Assembly (NCBI GenBank): GCA_029959085.1
Contig: JARWIR010000014.1
Coordinates: 9,718,001-9,782,000 of the forward strand
Source of the DNA: Nemophila menziesii
Lineage: Eukaryota; Streptophyta; Magnoliopsida; Boraginales; Hydrophyllaceae
DNA length: 64,000 bases
Direction of reading: 5' to 3'
The position numbers and the translations under genes were made by a program. The notes under the pieces were generated by a model. It had not been told where the DNA came from, did no database searches, and saw only the letters and a list, made by a program, of their open reading frames with translations. Position 1 is the stretch's first letter; each line of letters begins with the position of its first letter. Shown here in pieces: positions 19,601 to 30,761 of the stretch.

Positions 19601-19880
19601 GTGCGGTACACCGCACGAGAGCTCCGGTACACTGCAATAGATCAAACCGTGACACAGTTAAAGGAAATGGTCTACCGCTAATGAACCGTATTGTCATTTG
19701 TGCCAGACCGTGGTGACGGTCGAATAGAGAAGTCATTCGGTGCACCGCTCCATGCCCAGACCGTCACAACGGTAGGAAAATCAGGTATTATTCCGAGACC
19801 CTACTGCCCACTACCGTATCGTCAACAATATGGCACGGGTCCAAGAAATATTTAGTGCGGTACACCGCACCAGACTTTCG
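19601..19880 (+). repeat. Palindrome cluster of element B (GTGCGGTACACCGCAC)
   Basis: Two perfect copies of a 7-bp inverted repeat with spacer AC lie at 19601-19616 and 19855-19870. Variants occur between them (CCGGTACACTGC, TCGGTGCACCGC). It occupies the same place as the clusters in A, C, D, E and F. Confidence 0.9.
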
Positions 19881-20325
19881 GTGACCATACGGCGTTGCCA
19901 ACAAAGGTTATAAGAAGGGTATGAGATGATAAGGTTAGTTATACACGAATTTTTAATCGTTAAGCCTCTCTTTCTTCCCCAAAGCTTCCCTACCTCCATT
20001 AAAGCTTCAAAAAACCTTTACCATACATCAAATTACTACCCAATCACAATAAATCTACATCCAAATCATTCCCCACATCATTATAAAGACGATTTAACCA
20101 CTAAAATCATATAAAACACCTAGAACCCAAGAATCAAAACCCCAAATTTCCCAATCTTAACCAACAATTTCTTAGATCCATACCAATCAAGCAAGAGTTC
20201 ATCCTACCCACATAGAGATTCATTATCCTTACACCTTTCCTAACCCAAACAACACTTTTTCAACCTAAAATCAAGGGTTACAAATTTCAAGAGTGTTCAA
20301 AGCTTTGAGTTGGAGGTCAATTAAG

Positions 20326-21553
20326 ATGACAAAAAGAATAGAAACATTATTTGCTGTTAGGAATCAAACTAAGGTATTGGATTATATTAAGAAGACGACA
20401 GTTGAGAAAAGTTCAAGTTCAAGTATGAAGAAAAAGGGTAAAACAGGTGAAGATAGTAGAGTAAAGTCGGCTGTGGTAAACTCAAAAGAACAAAAAGATT
20501 TCAACTTTCAAGGAGAAGACACCACAACATCTACAAATCGATATTCATGTACCCGAAATGAATGAAGCTTCATAGGCCTTGTTAGCTTCTGCGAAGAAAA
20601 ACTTACCGGACTTGCCCTTTGCTCATGAGAGAGTATTTGAAAAAGAAGTTGGAGAAGGTGATTAAAAGAGATTCTTAGAGATAGGAGATAGATTGGGTTG
20701 GTCTACATTCATGATGAGAAGTTCAAATTTATGTATAGAGTTAGTTTTCGAGTTCTATTTAGGCCTTTTTAGCCGAAATAGTAAAATTCGTGTTCCAGTC
20801 TAGAGGAAAGTTAGTTCCTTTTACAGTTGAAAGATTAGAAACCACTTCCAGTTGAAGAAATTGGTAGGATCATGTAAGTTTAGAGAAGCGGTGGAAAATA
20901 TCAAGACTTTGCGTTGGAATCAACTTTTTTAGCATGTATTGGATGAAGAGAAAGTGTAATCACATAAGGGATAATTGAAGGCACCCTGGCCGTACAAATA
21001 TCTTCAAGCAGATACTAGAGTTTGGCACAATTTCCTCACACCAAACGCCTTTGGAAACACGCAAACTTCAGATGTAACTAAGAGAAACACCATCTTTTTT
21101 AATTGTGTTTTAAGAGGGAAAGAAGTAAATGTGGCATAGTTGATCTTTGAGGAGGCGATGCGATTCTTGGTCTCTACCCTTATGCTATTTAATGTGAAAT
21201 ATTCTACTATGATCACGTGCATTGTGCGAAAAGCAAGTGTGATTCAGGGTGAAGAGGAGAAAATAATGTATAAGATAAGTAATAATATTAGAAATACGTG
21301 GATCAAGACAATTTTGCGAGGAGCAGGAGTTACAAAGCCTCTACAAGGTAAACCAAAAGAAGAGGATCGTATTTGGCGAGAAAAAGTAGAGGAGCAATTG
21401 AATAAAGTTGAAGTAGCTCAAACTTTCTTGGTCGATGATGTGGCACAAATCAAAGCTAATCAGGTGCACATTATGACACTCATTGCGCATTTAAAGCGCG
21501 ATTTAGCGAAAGATCTAGTAAGTCCTATCTTGGATGTCGATAAAGAGAGGTAA
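20326..21553 (+). pseudogene. ORF2 of element B (Athila second ORF, putative plant transposon protein type)
   Basis: The ATG at 20326 (MTKRIETLF) follows a PPT-like TTTGAGTTGGAGGTC. A lysine/serine-rich N-terminus (SSSSSMKKKGKTGED) leads to conserved stretches FREAVENIKTLRWNQL, WPYKYLQADTRVWHNFL and NAFGNTQTSDVTKRNTI. The open part at 21140-21553 has EEAMRFLVSTLMLFNVKYST and a coiled C-terminus ending PILDVDKER. WxxF...T....V...RxxL is the pattern I know from the 'putative plant transposon protein' domain of Athila elements. About eight stops break it. D and E have versions of the same length (about 409 codons). The function is unknown; it has been called env-like because of its position. Confidence 0.75.
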
Positions 21554-22183
21554 TAGCCTCGAGAGTATGTTCTCTTTCTTTCTTACCATTTCTGTATATG
21601 CTTTATTTGCTTGTTTTTAATTTCTTTTAGAGTATTTTTTGAGTCGTAAGACACACCTAATTTTTTAGTTGAGGGTGTGGGGATTCGTTGTCTCTTATCT
21701 CCATTTTTCTATGATTTTACTGTTTTCGGAAGAAATTAAAATTTTTGATACATGGAAATTAGATGTAGGCTGTGTTTAATAGCTTGAAAGCATAAGCTTA
21801 GTAAGTTAAGGATATAAAGTAATATGTTTATGAGTTGTTTTATTTTGTATGCTTTGAGTATTTACAGGAAACACACATTGATAGTAAAGAAAAAATTAGT
21901 AAGCAATGCGGTAGAAGTATGGTTGATCTTAGGGCGCCTTGAGTGGTGTGTAGGTCGTGATATCCAAGCTAGTTGATAAACCCATTTGATGAACCTGATA
22001 ACGGTAAGAGAATAACGAAATTGCATAGTTTAGAAAGTGATTAAGGCGGTTCTTTGATAAGCCCCTTGTTTCCTTTTAGCTTGCGGTTCATTTATTATAT
22101 TTATATCCTTCCCAGCCCCTTCTAGCCTTTCTAAAGCCTTTTTGTTTAGCCATACTATAATACATATCCCTTTAGATCATAGG

Positions 22184-22260
22184 ACTTTTCCATATGACCC
22201 GCACTCGAATCGCGATGCATAGACAATTGTTTTAGAACTTGAGTTTGGGGTGGTGGGTCC
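22184..22260 (+). promoter_or_regulatory. Conserved 3' block of element B
   Basis: TTTTCCATATGACCCGCACT and CGAATCGCGAT, then TTGAGTTTGGGGTGGTGGG at 22239-22257. Confidence 0.85.
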
Positions 22261-22428
22261 ACCATTATGGGAAATATTATTGAGTTGAGAATTTTTGAGC
22301 TTATTAACTGCGCTCTATTCTTATTACTGATGATGATTCACATGTTTATTATATTGTAACCCTTTGCCGGGGTAAAAGTAAATGAAAAAAAATAAGAAAA
22401 GAAAAACAAAAATATGCGGAAAAATAAA

Positions 22429-22456
22429 ATGACATATCACATAAAAAAGGAGTCAT
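22429..22456 (+). promoter_or_regulatory. Hairpin in the 3' region of element B
   Basis: ATGAC...GTCAT flanks an A-rich loop. It corresponds to longer stems in A (27761-27791), D (55145-55174) and E (35298-35337). Confidence 0.5.
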
Positions 22457-23104
22457 AGCTATACAAAAGAAAGAAAAAAAATTGATATGAAAAGATTGAA
22501 TATATTTGGACCGGCAAAGTGATATTTTTATGTGATCATCTTTATGCTTTAGTATTGGGTTATTGGCGATGCTAATTTGTGCATCAATTCATTGAGTTGA
22601 GTGAGAACGTATTATTAGAGCAACTCAAGATCTTGGGCGATTTGTTGATGGCTAGTGAGGATAGAGCCAAAAGCTCATCTAAATTATCCAGATATACTTA
22701 TCATACCGTCCCTAAGCCCACATTACAACCCTAAAGACCTTTTGATTCTTTGCTATGTAATCTAGAAGTGATTGAGTCGTTAGAAAGTAGTTAGGTGGAT
22801 AGTTGGATAGTAGTGAAGTTCGATGAACAATCTATAGCCTCCTTGGTAAGTTAAGTGAAGAACCTCTCCTTCGTGCTTAACGAAGCTAATCTGATCTTGA
22901 ATTTGAGCCGTGTTGATGGTGAATATGACAAGTGTACAGGTAATTTAGTTTGTAAATATTATTACATGAAATTTTATAAGTAGTTGCTTTGAGTTTATTT
23001 TATATATTTTGCTATCTTCTTTCCACTGTGCTTAATTGACTTAGGTGTGTATTTAGAGACTTCCATTTCTTTTTATCTTTATTATATCGGGACGATACAA
23101 CTTT

Positions 23105-23114
23105 GAGTGGGGTC
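23105..23114 (+). promoter_or_regulatory. Polypurine tract of element B, fused to a truncated LTR
   Basis: GAGTGGGGTC is followed by TTGATTTGATG instead of TTGATGTCTCC. Confidence 0.75.
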
Positions 23115-24500
23115 TTGATTTGATGATTTTTTATAGCATATTTGCTTTAATTTATGTATTAATGTGAAGCTTTAAAGATATATGGAATATAATTAGATGT
23201 CAAATAAATTTTAAGGAGATAAAGAAAGAAGATATGGAAGGAATCAAGAGATAAAATGAAGTAGAGATAAAATAGGAAAGGAAAAGTTGCCAAGTAAATA
23301 TGAAATTCTGTAGCTACATCCAATAAAGTGAAGATAACTTCAAATCTATTGGGTATTTGGATGAGCAAACCAAATAGAAAATGTAGAATCTTTTTACGGT
23401 CGTTGTTTCGATATAAAGTAGGCGAAAATCAGACCAACAAAGAAGGAGATACGACCAAAACAAGACATCAGTGTTTACCCCCTCTCCTATATATTAGGAC
23501 ATGAACTTGAGTTGGACTTATACTCAAATTACTTAACTTTTACTCACCAATTTCGACCTAGGGTCTTCCTAACACCTATAAATACACCCTATTATCAATG
23601 TAAACATATTCTTTCCTCTCCTTAACTAATCCTTATTATTATTCATCACATAAGTTGTTCAAGGGAAGCAAGTTGAAAGTATGTATCTTTATTTTAGTTT
23701 ATTTCTTGATATCATGAACTATTTTTCCGATATCTTGGGTTTTGCATATGTATAATATTTGAATTCTATTTTCTTCTATCTAAGTTTGTTTGGGAAAACC
23801 TTTTTAAAATTGATTCTAGCTTCTTAACCATATATTTGTTCTATGTGTTTTGATTTATTTCCAGTCTTACTCTTGATCATGTTAGGTTGTCCTAATAGTA
23901 GTTAGATGGTCACCTGTAAGGGGTGTCTAATTATTGAAACATTACATAAGCGTCTAGTGTGCTGTAGTGATACGAAAGGGCTTGCCTAACTAGATAGTCA
24001 TTAGGGTTTGAGATTTAACCACCGATCATTGCTTAGGGCCCCCTTACCCAAGTCCCTTGGTAATTGTTTGGTCCACCTAAGTCCACACGGAAGGGGGTTA
24101 GGAGGAATGTAGAATCCTGGCTACTCATCTAAGCGCTTTAATCACCCTTAATAACTAGTAGAAGAAATAGAAGGATAAGTGCATACTAGCAAAACCTGAG
24201 GTATACTCTCTCATCTTATTCTCTCATCTTTTATTTACTGTTCTATCTTTAGTTTAATTAATCATTATTTCCTCAATCAATCATTCATATTTACTTTTCT
24301 TGTCTTTAAATTTATTGAAGTACTTATTACTACGCTTTTCTGTTAATCCATTCGTATAAAAAACTAAGTCCCTGAGAACAAATATGTACTTATCATTAAA
24401 ATTTGCGTACGACCTGTGATACTTGCAGTGAGACGGGTCTAGGTTAGGGTGTTAGTTGCATCTTATTATATCGTTATTTATCACACCCTAGCCAACACCA
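23115..24500 (+). repeat. 3' LTR of element B, lacking its first ~112 bp
   Basis: It aligns with the 5' LTR from 7421 onward and ends CCAACACCA followed by the AGTGT duplication. The hairpin is at 24076-24102 (CCTAA/TTAGG). The U3 start is missing (see findings). Confidence 0.9.
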
Positions 24501-24505
24501 AGTGT

Positions 24506-25144
24506 TTATTAATGTAAATTAGAGATACTATGAAAGGAAGATTAGTTTTTTGTTGTTGTTGTTGTATAGGTACGTGATTCTTGAGTTTGGGGTGAGTTAG
24601 AGGAGAAATCGTCTGTTCACAATAGCTCCCAACAATATACCCCAGCTATCAGAAGCATAGTGACAGTGCAAATTATGGTCAAAGTCGCTTCAAGAGTTCA
24701 AGTGGTAGATCGCGCCCAACAGGCGGTATACCGCACCTTAACCGTATAGAGGGGAGCAACAAGCATAGTTACGATTCAAGTAAAAAAGCTCACATGCCTC
24801 GAGCAGCATACCGTGCCCTGTAGGCGGTATACCGCTCCCCTAACAAGTTTTATGACAGTTTTACTTACGATCAAAGTCACAATGTTACAAAGTGAGAGGT
24901 GTACCGCGCTCAACGGGTGGTATACCCCAGCTATATCGTATTGACAATTGCATGCACCGTGTCACAGTATATGGAGCACGCGAGAGGGACGGTATATTGC
25001 GCTCGAAGGGCAATATACCACTGCGAGTCGGCAATAAGAGAGATAAAATAATCCTTAATGGTTCTAACTTTACAAAACCTAATCCCAACCTTCTCCAACC
25101 TCACCAAAACAAAAATATCAGCTCCAAACTCCATTAAAACACCA
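24506..25144 (+). repeat. Element A resumed: PPT-like motif and palindrome cluster (GCGGTATACCGC)
   Basis: TTGAGTTTGGGGTGAG at 24581-24596 precedes the cluster. Perfect 12-nt palindromes GCGGTATACCGC lie at 24723-24734 and 24824-24835. Decayed copies continue to about 25030 (GGTATACCCC, CGGTATATTGCG, CAATATACCACTG). A CA/CT-rich leader follows, as in the other elements. Confidence 0.85.
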
Positions 25145-25149
25145 TTGAA

Positions 25150-26780
25150 GTAATCAGATGAACTAGCTCAATTGGCCAGTGCTCTGTGATGTGTCCCTTT
25201 TTGTTCTATATTTATATGCTTAGGAGACATCAAATTCGGTGAATTATGAACTAATATGTTAGACTTTTAACGATTATTTACAATATTTCAGTTTCACTCC
25301 TTGGAAATTAGTATTTTAAACTTTTGCATGTAATATGGTTTATTTTTAGTGAAAAGTTGATAGGTTTGGAATACTAGAAAGGAGAGAAATCGCGGATTAA
25401 AGTCATAGATCTTGTAAATAAGTCAAAGGCGTGAAGAAATATTCCGAAGAGTTGATTTAGGAAACTGCAAATCTAGAAGGCTGCTGAAGATTGCTGATTT
25501 TGAGCCATTTAGACGAGGATTTAGCAGCTGAGTTGTGAAGAGATTAGATTCCTTATCGCGTTACGAAGAATTAGCAAGTTGAATGAGTCAATTCGGAGTT
25601 ACATTGAGAAAGTTGCACCCGTTTTAGTGAAGGGTGTACAACCGTTACGGGATTTGGACTTAAATTATGGACTTGGGCTTTTTAATATTTGACTAATTAA
25701 CCTAAGTAAAATCTCTAGTCATTATTCAGCACCTCTCATTTTATTCTTTAAGTTAAATCATCCTTAGAAGAGAGTGTCCAGAGAGAAAGTCAGCAGCAAG
25801 GAAAAGGAGAAAGTTAAGAGCCGGAGAAAGTCGTCTTCTCCAAATCACAGCCAAACCAATTCCTAATTAGGTTCTATCTTTTATCTCTGTAATTGAAGAA
25901 CATGAATTCTTTTTGTTTTAATTTAGTTTTTAATATCAGTATGAGCTAAATTCAATTAGTACTTGAGAACGCTTTAATGGGTTAAGCCCCAATTTATTCA
26001 TTCTATGCTTCTAATTTTCGGATTATTAAAATTGAAATCGAATTGAGTAATTAATATTTTTCTTTAATTTGCATCTATCAACTATTATTGAAGTCGTGAA
26101 TCAACAATAGGACTTAGTATTTAGGCTATTTCATAAAGTGGCATATAAATCACCTTGACGAGGGGTCTAGATACGGAACTAAGTAATGAATGTAGGATAT
26201 AAATTATTTGACCTTTACAGGCTTAATTAATCCTATGGCCAATTGGGTAATTAGACTTTAATCATTCGTAGGTGGACTATATTCACCCTGACGGGGTTTG
26301 TAGCACCTAAGAAGAGCTCCTTAGTCCACCCTGACGGGGGTAAGGAGAATTCCGAATCCTGACCATTACTATTTACCGATTTGTCCCTTAAACAAAACAT
26401 GGAATGAATAGAGTTAGGTGAAATCCTTGCGTCTCTCAAGCACTACATTTCATATCTTGCGTCTAGCTATTTTATTTACTTGCGTTTAGTTTAATATTCA
26501 CTTTAATTTAGTCTTTTAAGTAATTGTCTTAGTTATAGAAAACCAAAACAAACAATCTTAAAATCATTTACTTGCTTTCACGTGCAATTAATCACTATTC
26601 GATAAGCATTAGAGTCAACCAATCCGTCCCTGAGAACGAATCTGATTATGACATATATTACTTGGGACAATTGTAGACTTGCAGTTGTGGTTCTCTATTC
26701 CTTATTGCATTATTTTTAGAACACACAAGGGACCACCACTCTGTCTCTCAATTAAGAGGTATAAGGTTCGATTCATGAAG
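25150..26780 (+). other. tRNA-like sequence (A box and B box) split by a solo LTR
   Basis: The left part, 25160-25186, has CTAGCTCAATTGGCCAGTGC (A-box/D-arm like). The right part, 26744-26780, has AAGAGGTATAAGGTTCGATTC (B-box/T-loop like). Without the LTR and one CTCTG copy, the spacing between boxes is tRNA-like, but no proper anticodon stem or acceptor stem can be folded. It may be a tRNA-derived SINE or a tRNA fragment captured at a deletion inside A's ORF2. Confidence 0.35.
25187..26738 (+). repeat. Solo LTR, family 1
   Basis: It starts TGATGTGTCCC and ends AAGGGACCACCA. The target duplication CTCTG is exact (25182-25186, 26739-26743). The hairpin at 26317-26347 has stem CTCCTTA/TAAGGAG. 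Confidence 0.95.
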
Positions 26781-26834
26781 GCTGAAGAAAGTTAAGAAGG
26801 TTTAGAAGGTTGTTGGCCAAGGCTCTATTTATCA

Positions 26835-26949
26835 TCCTCAATACCTAATTGAAGCAAGCTAGACAAATTGACGGGATCATGTCCATTCTTGAAAAAGAAC
26901 AAGATTCTCCTTCTGACCTCGATTGGAGGAAATGTTCGTATGCTGAGTA
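26835..26949 (+). pseudogene. ORF2 end of element A
   Basis: The frame reads QARQIDGIMSILEKEQDSPSD and DWRKCSYAE then stop. It corresponds to the coiled end of ORF2 in B (QVHIMTLIAHLKRDLAKDL). The rest of A's ORF2 is deleted, with the tRNA-like sequence at the breakpoint. Confidence 0.5.
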
Positions 26950-27044
26950 AAGTTTCCTAATCTCTCTACTGAATTGCTTGTGTGTTAGTGTAGAATGGTA
27001 AATTTTATGGCTTTTTGAATCTTTTCAAATCGTAGGTACACAAC

Positions 27045-27065
27045 TTAGTTTCGAGTTGGGGTTAG
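27045..27065 (+). promoter_or_regulatory. PPT-like motif after ORF2 of element A
   Basis: TTTCGAGTTGGGGTTAGGG, followed by TTTGTTGTCCTC as in B (21667-21695). Confidence 0.6.
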
Positions 27066-27560
27066 GGATTTGTTGTCCTCATTCCTATTTCATGTGTTTA
27101 ATTTCTTTTGATAATAACCATAACAAACATAAAGAATAGTTGTAGAATGTAGTAATGTAACTATTAAGCTTAATTTTAACAAGTCAATGATAGTAAGCAG
27201 TGTGTTCTTGAATGATGTCACAATGCGTGTAGTATAACCTGCATGAAAACGTTTAATAAAGGATAGAAATGATTAATAAGAAATGTATAGAAAATAAGTT
27301 TGATCTTACGGAGCCTTGAGTAGTGTGTAGAATGTGAGGCCCGAACTAGTTGATAAATCTCTTAGCCTATGACTTAAAAGTGAAAATGTAACGAGACCTG
27401 GTAGTTAGGGAAATGAATAAGGCAATTCTTCGATAAGACACTTGAAGCCTTTAGCTTGCTAGCCCATGGGAATTGAAAGTATATATCCGCCTTAGCCCCT
27501 TTTTAGCACGAAGCCTTCTTTTTTCGCCACATATAAGCCATATACCTTAGTTCATAGGAC

Positions 27561-27640
27561 TTTACCATATGATCTGCACTAGAATCGTAACCCTAAGACA
27601 GTCGTCTTTAGAGACAGAGTTTGGGCTGGTGGGATTCATT
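27561..27640 (+). promoter_or_regulatory. Conserved 3' block of element A (decayed)
   Basis: TTTACCATATGATCTGCACT and AGAATCGTAACC, then GAGTTTGGGCTGGTGGG at 27617-27633. Confidence 0.75.
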
Positions 27641-27760
27641 GGGGAATACATTGGGTGGGACTCTTACGAGTCATAGTTTGTGAAATATTTTAATGATATG
27701 TTATTATTTTAACCCTTTATCGGGGTCTGGTAAAAAACAAAAAGAAATGAAATTAAGTAG

Positions 27761-27791
27761 CATGACATCTCACCACAAAACGAGTGTCATG
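27761..27791 (+). promoter_or_regulatory. Hairpin in the 3' region of element A
   Basis: CATGACA (27761-27767) pairs fully with TGTCATG (27785-27791). Confidence 0.6.
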
Positions 27792-28398
27792 GCTATCTTA
27801 CAAAAAATAAAGAGAAAAAATGAAAAGAACCGGAAAAGTGGATTGTTTTGAAATCATTATGAAAGTTATTGTGTTATTTGGGGATGCTAAGTAAGAGCAT
27901 CATTACTGGGTTGAGTGAGGATATCTTCGAATATAACTCAAGCTCTAGGGTGATTCATTGATAGCTAGTGAGGAGAGAGCCAAAATCTCACTTCATATTA
28001 TCTAAATATACGTATCAAACCATCCCTAAGCCTACACTATAATCGAAAAGACCTTAGGATTTCTAACTACGAGGTTGAGTAATAGTTGATCGATTGGGGA
28101 ATATCTAGGTGGAACATTAGATACCAGGTTGGACCGATGAACACCCTATAGCCACCATATCAACCTACGAGAAAACAGCTCCTTTTTGTATTGCGAAGTT
28201 AATCTAATCTTGAATTTATGATATGCTGATTGTTTGTATATTATGCTTATGTGTGAATTAATATTTGGACACCACTATATGGGACCTGTTAGTATAATAG
28301 TTTTAGGATCATTAATTATTTTCTATTTCTCTATCTTTTTTGATTAGTTGGACTTAGGCCCCTATTTTTACTTTTTATTTTGTTGGGACAACAAAACT

Positions 28399-28413
28399 TT
28401 GAGTTGGGGGTCT
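28399..28413 (+). promoter_or_regulatory. Polypurine tract of element A
   Basis: TTGAGTTGGGGGTCT lies directly before the 3' LTR. Confidence 0.85.
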
Positions 28414-29887
28414 TGATGTCTCGTCTTTTTTGATAGAATAATCTTAATACGAGACATCTTTTTGGATGTTTTAGTGGTCCTAAGGGATGGATTATTCCCT
28501 AATATTCGACATATCTTGCATTTCCATCTCATTTTCGACATATTGATATTTTAGAGCTTTTGTGCCTTAATTGTATGTTAAGTGTGTATCTCTTAGGAAC
28601 ATCTTTTAAATGAGACACCAAGATGATGAGGATAAGTCAAGAAGTCTAGTCCAAACCCAATAAAAGGCGTAGAAAGTAAAAAAGTCACGCCGCAGAACTT
28701 AGAGAATTTATCTACAAATCTTTAACGTCACTTGATTCTGTCACCAAAAATTAATGGTTAGATCTTTGAAAAAAATTAATTTTTATTTGGATAGAGATTG
28801 AAGTCAGTGACGCGTGATAAGTAACAGAAGTTAATTCGGAGTTGAGATTAAGAAGTTATGTCACTTGCTTCCACCGTGACTCCACCCTGCCCAACACTAA
28901 CTAAAAATGGGTTGGGCTACTTTTAACCCATCTAAGTGAGTCCATTTGGCCCCAAAACATTTTATCCTAGTATATATTCATGTTTAGAAGAACTAGGCGC
29001 CTAGAGTAAAGAGGAGAAGAAAAGGATAAGGATTTTGCATTCTAAACATGTTTATCACATTACTTATTATTAGTTTCCAGTTTTACATTATGAACTAAAC
29101 CTCTTTTTTTTGGAGGATTGCTAAAAGCATAAAACAGTGTTAAATATTTTTATTTTAATTGATTTTGGGATATCTATATTTAAACGAATTGTGTTATTTT
29201 CCATTGATTATATACTTTTTCTTATTTCCTATTTGTACCTCGATCAAGTATTGAATATTGTTAGTAATTTCAACTATCGCCCGGGAGGGGGGGGTTGGAT
29301 TATGAAAATAGCACAACCGCTTAGTGTGCATTAGTGAACCAGAAGGTCTTTGAGCCAATAGGGTTGAATAAACTAGAATTTGAAAGCATCGTAAGGGTCA
29401 TAGGGGAGGGGTCTCTAGTCTCATAGAATAACTTCATATCTATCAGGGAGGGATTTTGGAGGACCACTGAATCCCGACTAGTGCGGAAAGTCCAATTTTC
29501 CCTTATGTCGAGAAACATTTAGATAGTTAACTTTGGGAATTACTAGCAAGACTCAAGCATACTTCTTTTATATTTCTATCTCTTTAGTTTAATCTCACAT
29601 TTATTTCCATTTATCATCTTGGTTAATATTTATCTATTCCACTTAGATTTAATCAAAAAACTCAACACACATATATTTAGTTTTACCTTTATTTATCGCA
29701 CCTTACATTACCATACTCTTATACACATCATTCATAACCTTGATAGTCCCTGTGGAGAAGATAACCGTTATACTTATCAAATTATTACTTATCAACAACC
29801 TATAAACTTGCGGGAAGTAAACCCTCTCTAGTATATCATGCTTCGGGGGATGGCTCTTGTGTACTCGGGGATGGGGGTCAGGCAACA
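28414..29887 (+). repeat. 3' LTR of element A, family 3 (right end uncertain)
   Basis: It starts TGATGTCTCGTC with second arm CGAGACATC at 28450. It ends near AGGCAACA. Its length agrees with the 5' LTR, but the border is not confirmed by a clean target duplication. Confidence 0.7.
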
Positions 29888-30019
29888 TGAAAAGGGTGCT
29901 AATTCTTGATTATTACTAATGGATCATCTTGGGGAAAGATCAGCGTATTTAAATCCTTTTCAATAAATTGTAAAACTTGATAATGTTGTCTGGTGTGAGC
30001 TTTCCACACGTATTGTTTC

Positions 30020-30671
30020 CTCTTATTCCTAGACCGGCCACTATTGGGACCCCAGCTATTGTGTTAACCTCAAAACATACCTTTTTCCATATTTGGGAAA
30101 CCCTGTGATGGTATTTACCTCATATATAAAACTTTTACAACCATTTGACCTACCCAAGATAACGTTTACCTCAAACTCATACCCTTGAGCAGCTTGATTG
30201 AGTAGGGATTTTCTATTTGCCATATAGGCCTTACGTCTCAACAAATATGTTCTCCTTTCCAGTGTTCTTGACTAAGAATTGGGCCTTATTTCATCATTGG
30301 TATCTCTATTCCCCCCATTACCCTTGACTAGATAAGGTAGTTTGGCCAGATCTCTCAACCTCTCAATCTCTCGCTTCAACTACTTTCAAATATTTGTATC
30401 ATGTCCATGGTCTTTATGGAAATGATAATATTTCTTGGTATCTCTCATTGTTACTTCGACATACATCTTTGGTGGATAACTACCTAGTCATCTTTTATTT
30501 CCTTTTATAATACCATCAGAAGCTCATATGGAGTATTACCCCATACTATGTATTGTTATCTCTTGCTATGTCTTCATCCTTTGCTTTAACTCTTTCAAAC
30601 CCTTACATCCTTCAATTTCACTTGGTTTTTGTTTTTGAAGTTTTCTTACCCGCCCCTGAATGTTACTCATC

Positions 30672-30761
<90 letters not shown>

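Larger units (their letters stand above)
7309..24500 (+). mobile_element. Element B: gag-protease-only Athila relative (family 2), interrupted by C
   Basis: The target duplication AGTGT is exact (7304-7308 and 24501-24505). The order is 5' LTR, PBS, gag, protease (split by C), integrase GPF module, palindrome cluster, ORF2, conserved 3' blocks, PPT, truncated 3' LTR. Without C it is about 9.6 kb. RT, RNase H and the integrase core are absent, and element D lacks them in the same way, so this is a family trait and not a private loss. It would need RT and integrase from a helper. It resembles the described class of terminal-repeat elements carrying only gag (TR-GAG), here with protease and ORF2 in addition. 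Confidence 0.85.
1957..29887 (+). mobile_element. Element A: old Athila-like LTR retrotransposon (family 3) hosting three insertions
   Basis: Two LTRs of similar length (1957-3418, about 1462 bp; 28414 to about 29887, about 1474 bp) flank a PBS, a decayed gag, a remnant of the integrase tail, a palindrome cluster, the end of ORF2 and a PPT. RT, RNase H and most of integrase are missing. Removing the solo LTR (5111-6577), element B (7309-24500) and the solo LTR (25187-26738) leaves about 7.7 kb. Each insertion is flanked by its own 5-bp duplication, which proves the order of nesting. A's own target duplication is not convincing (GCAAA on the left, TGAAA on the right), so its outer right border may be off by some bases. 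Confidence 0.75.
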
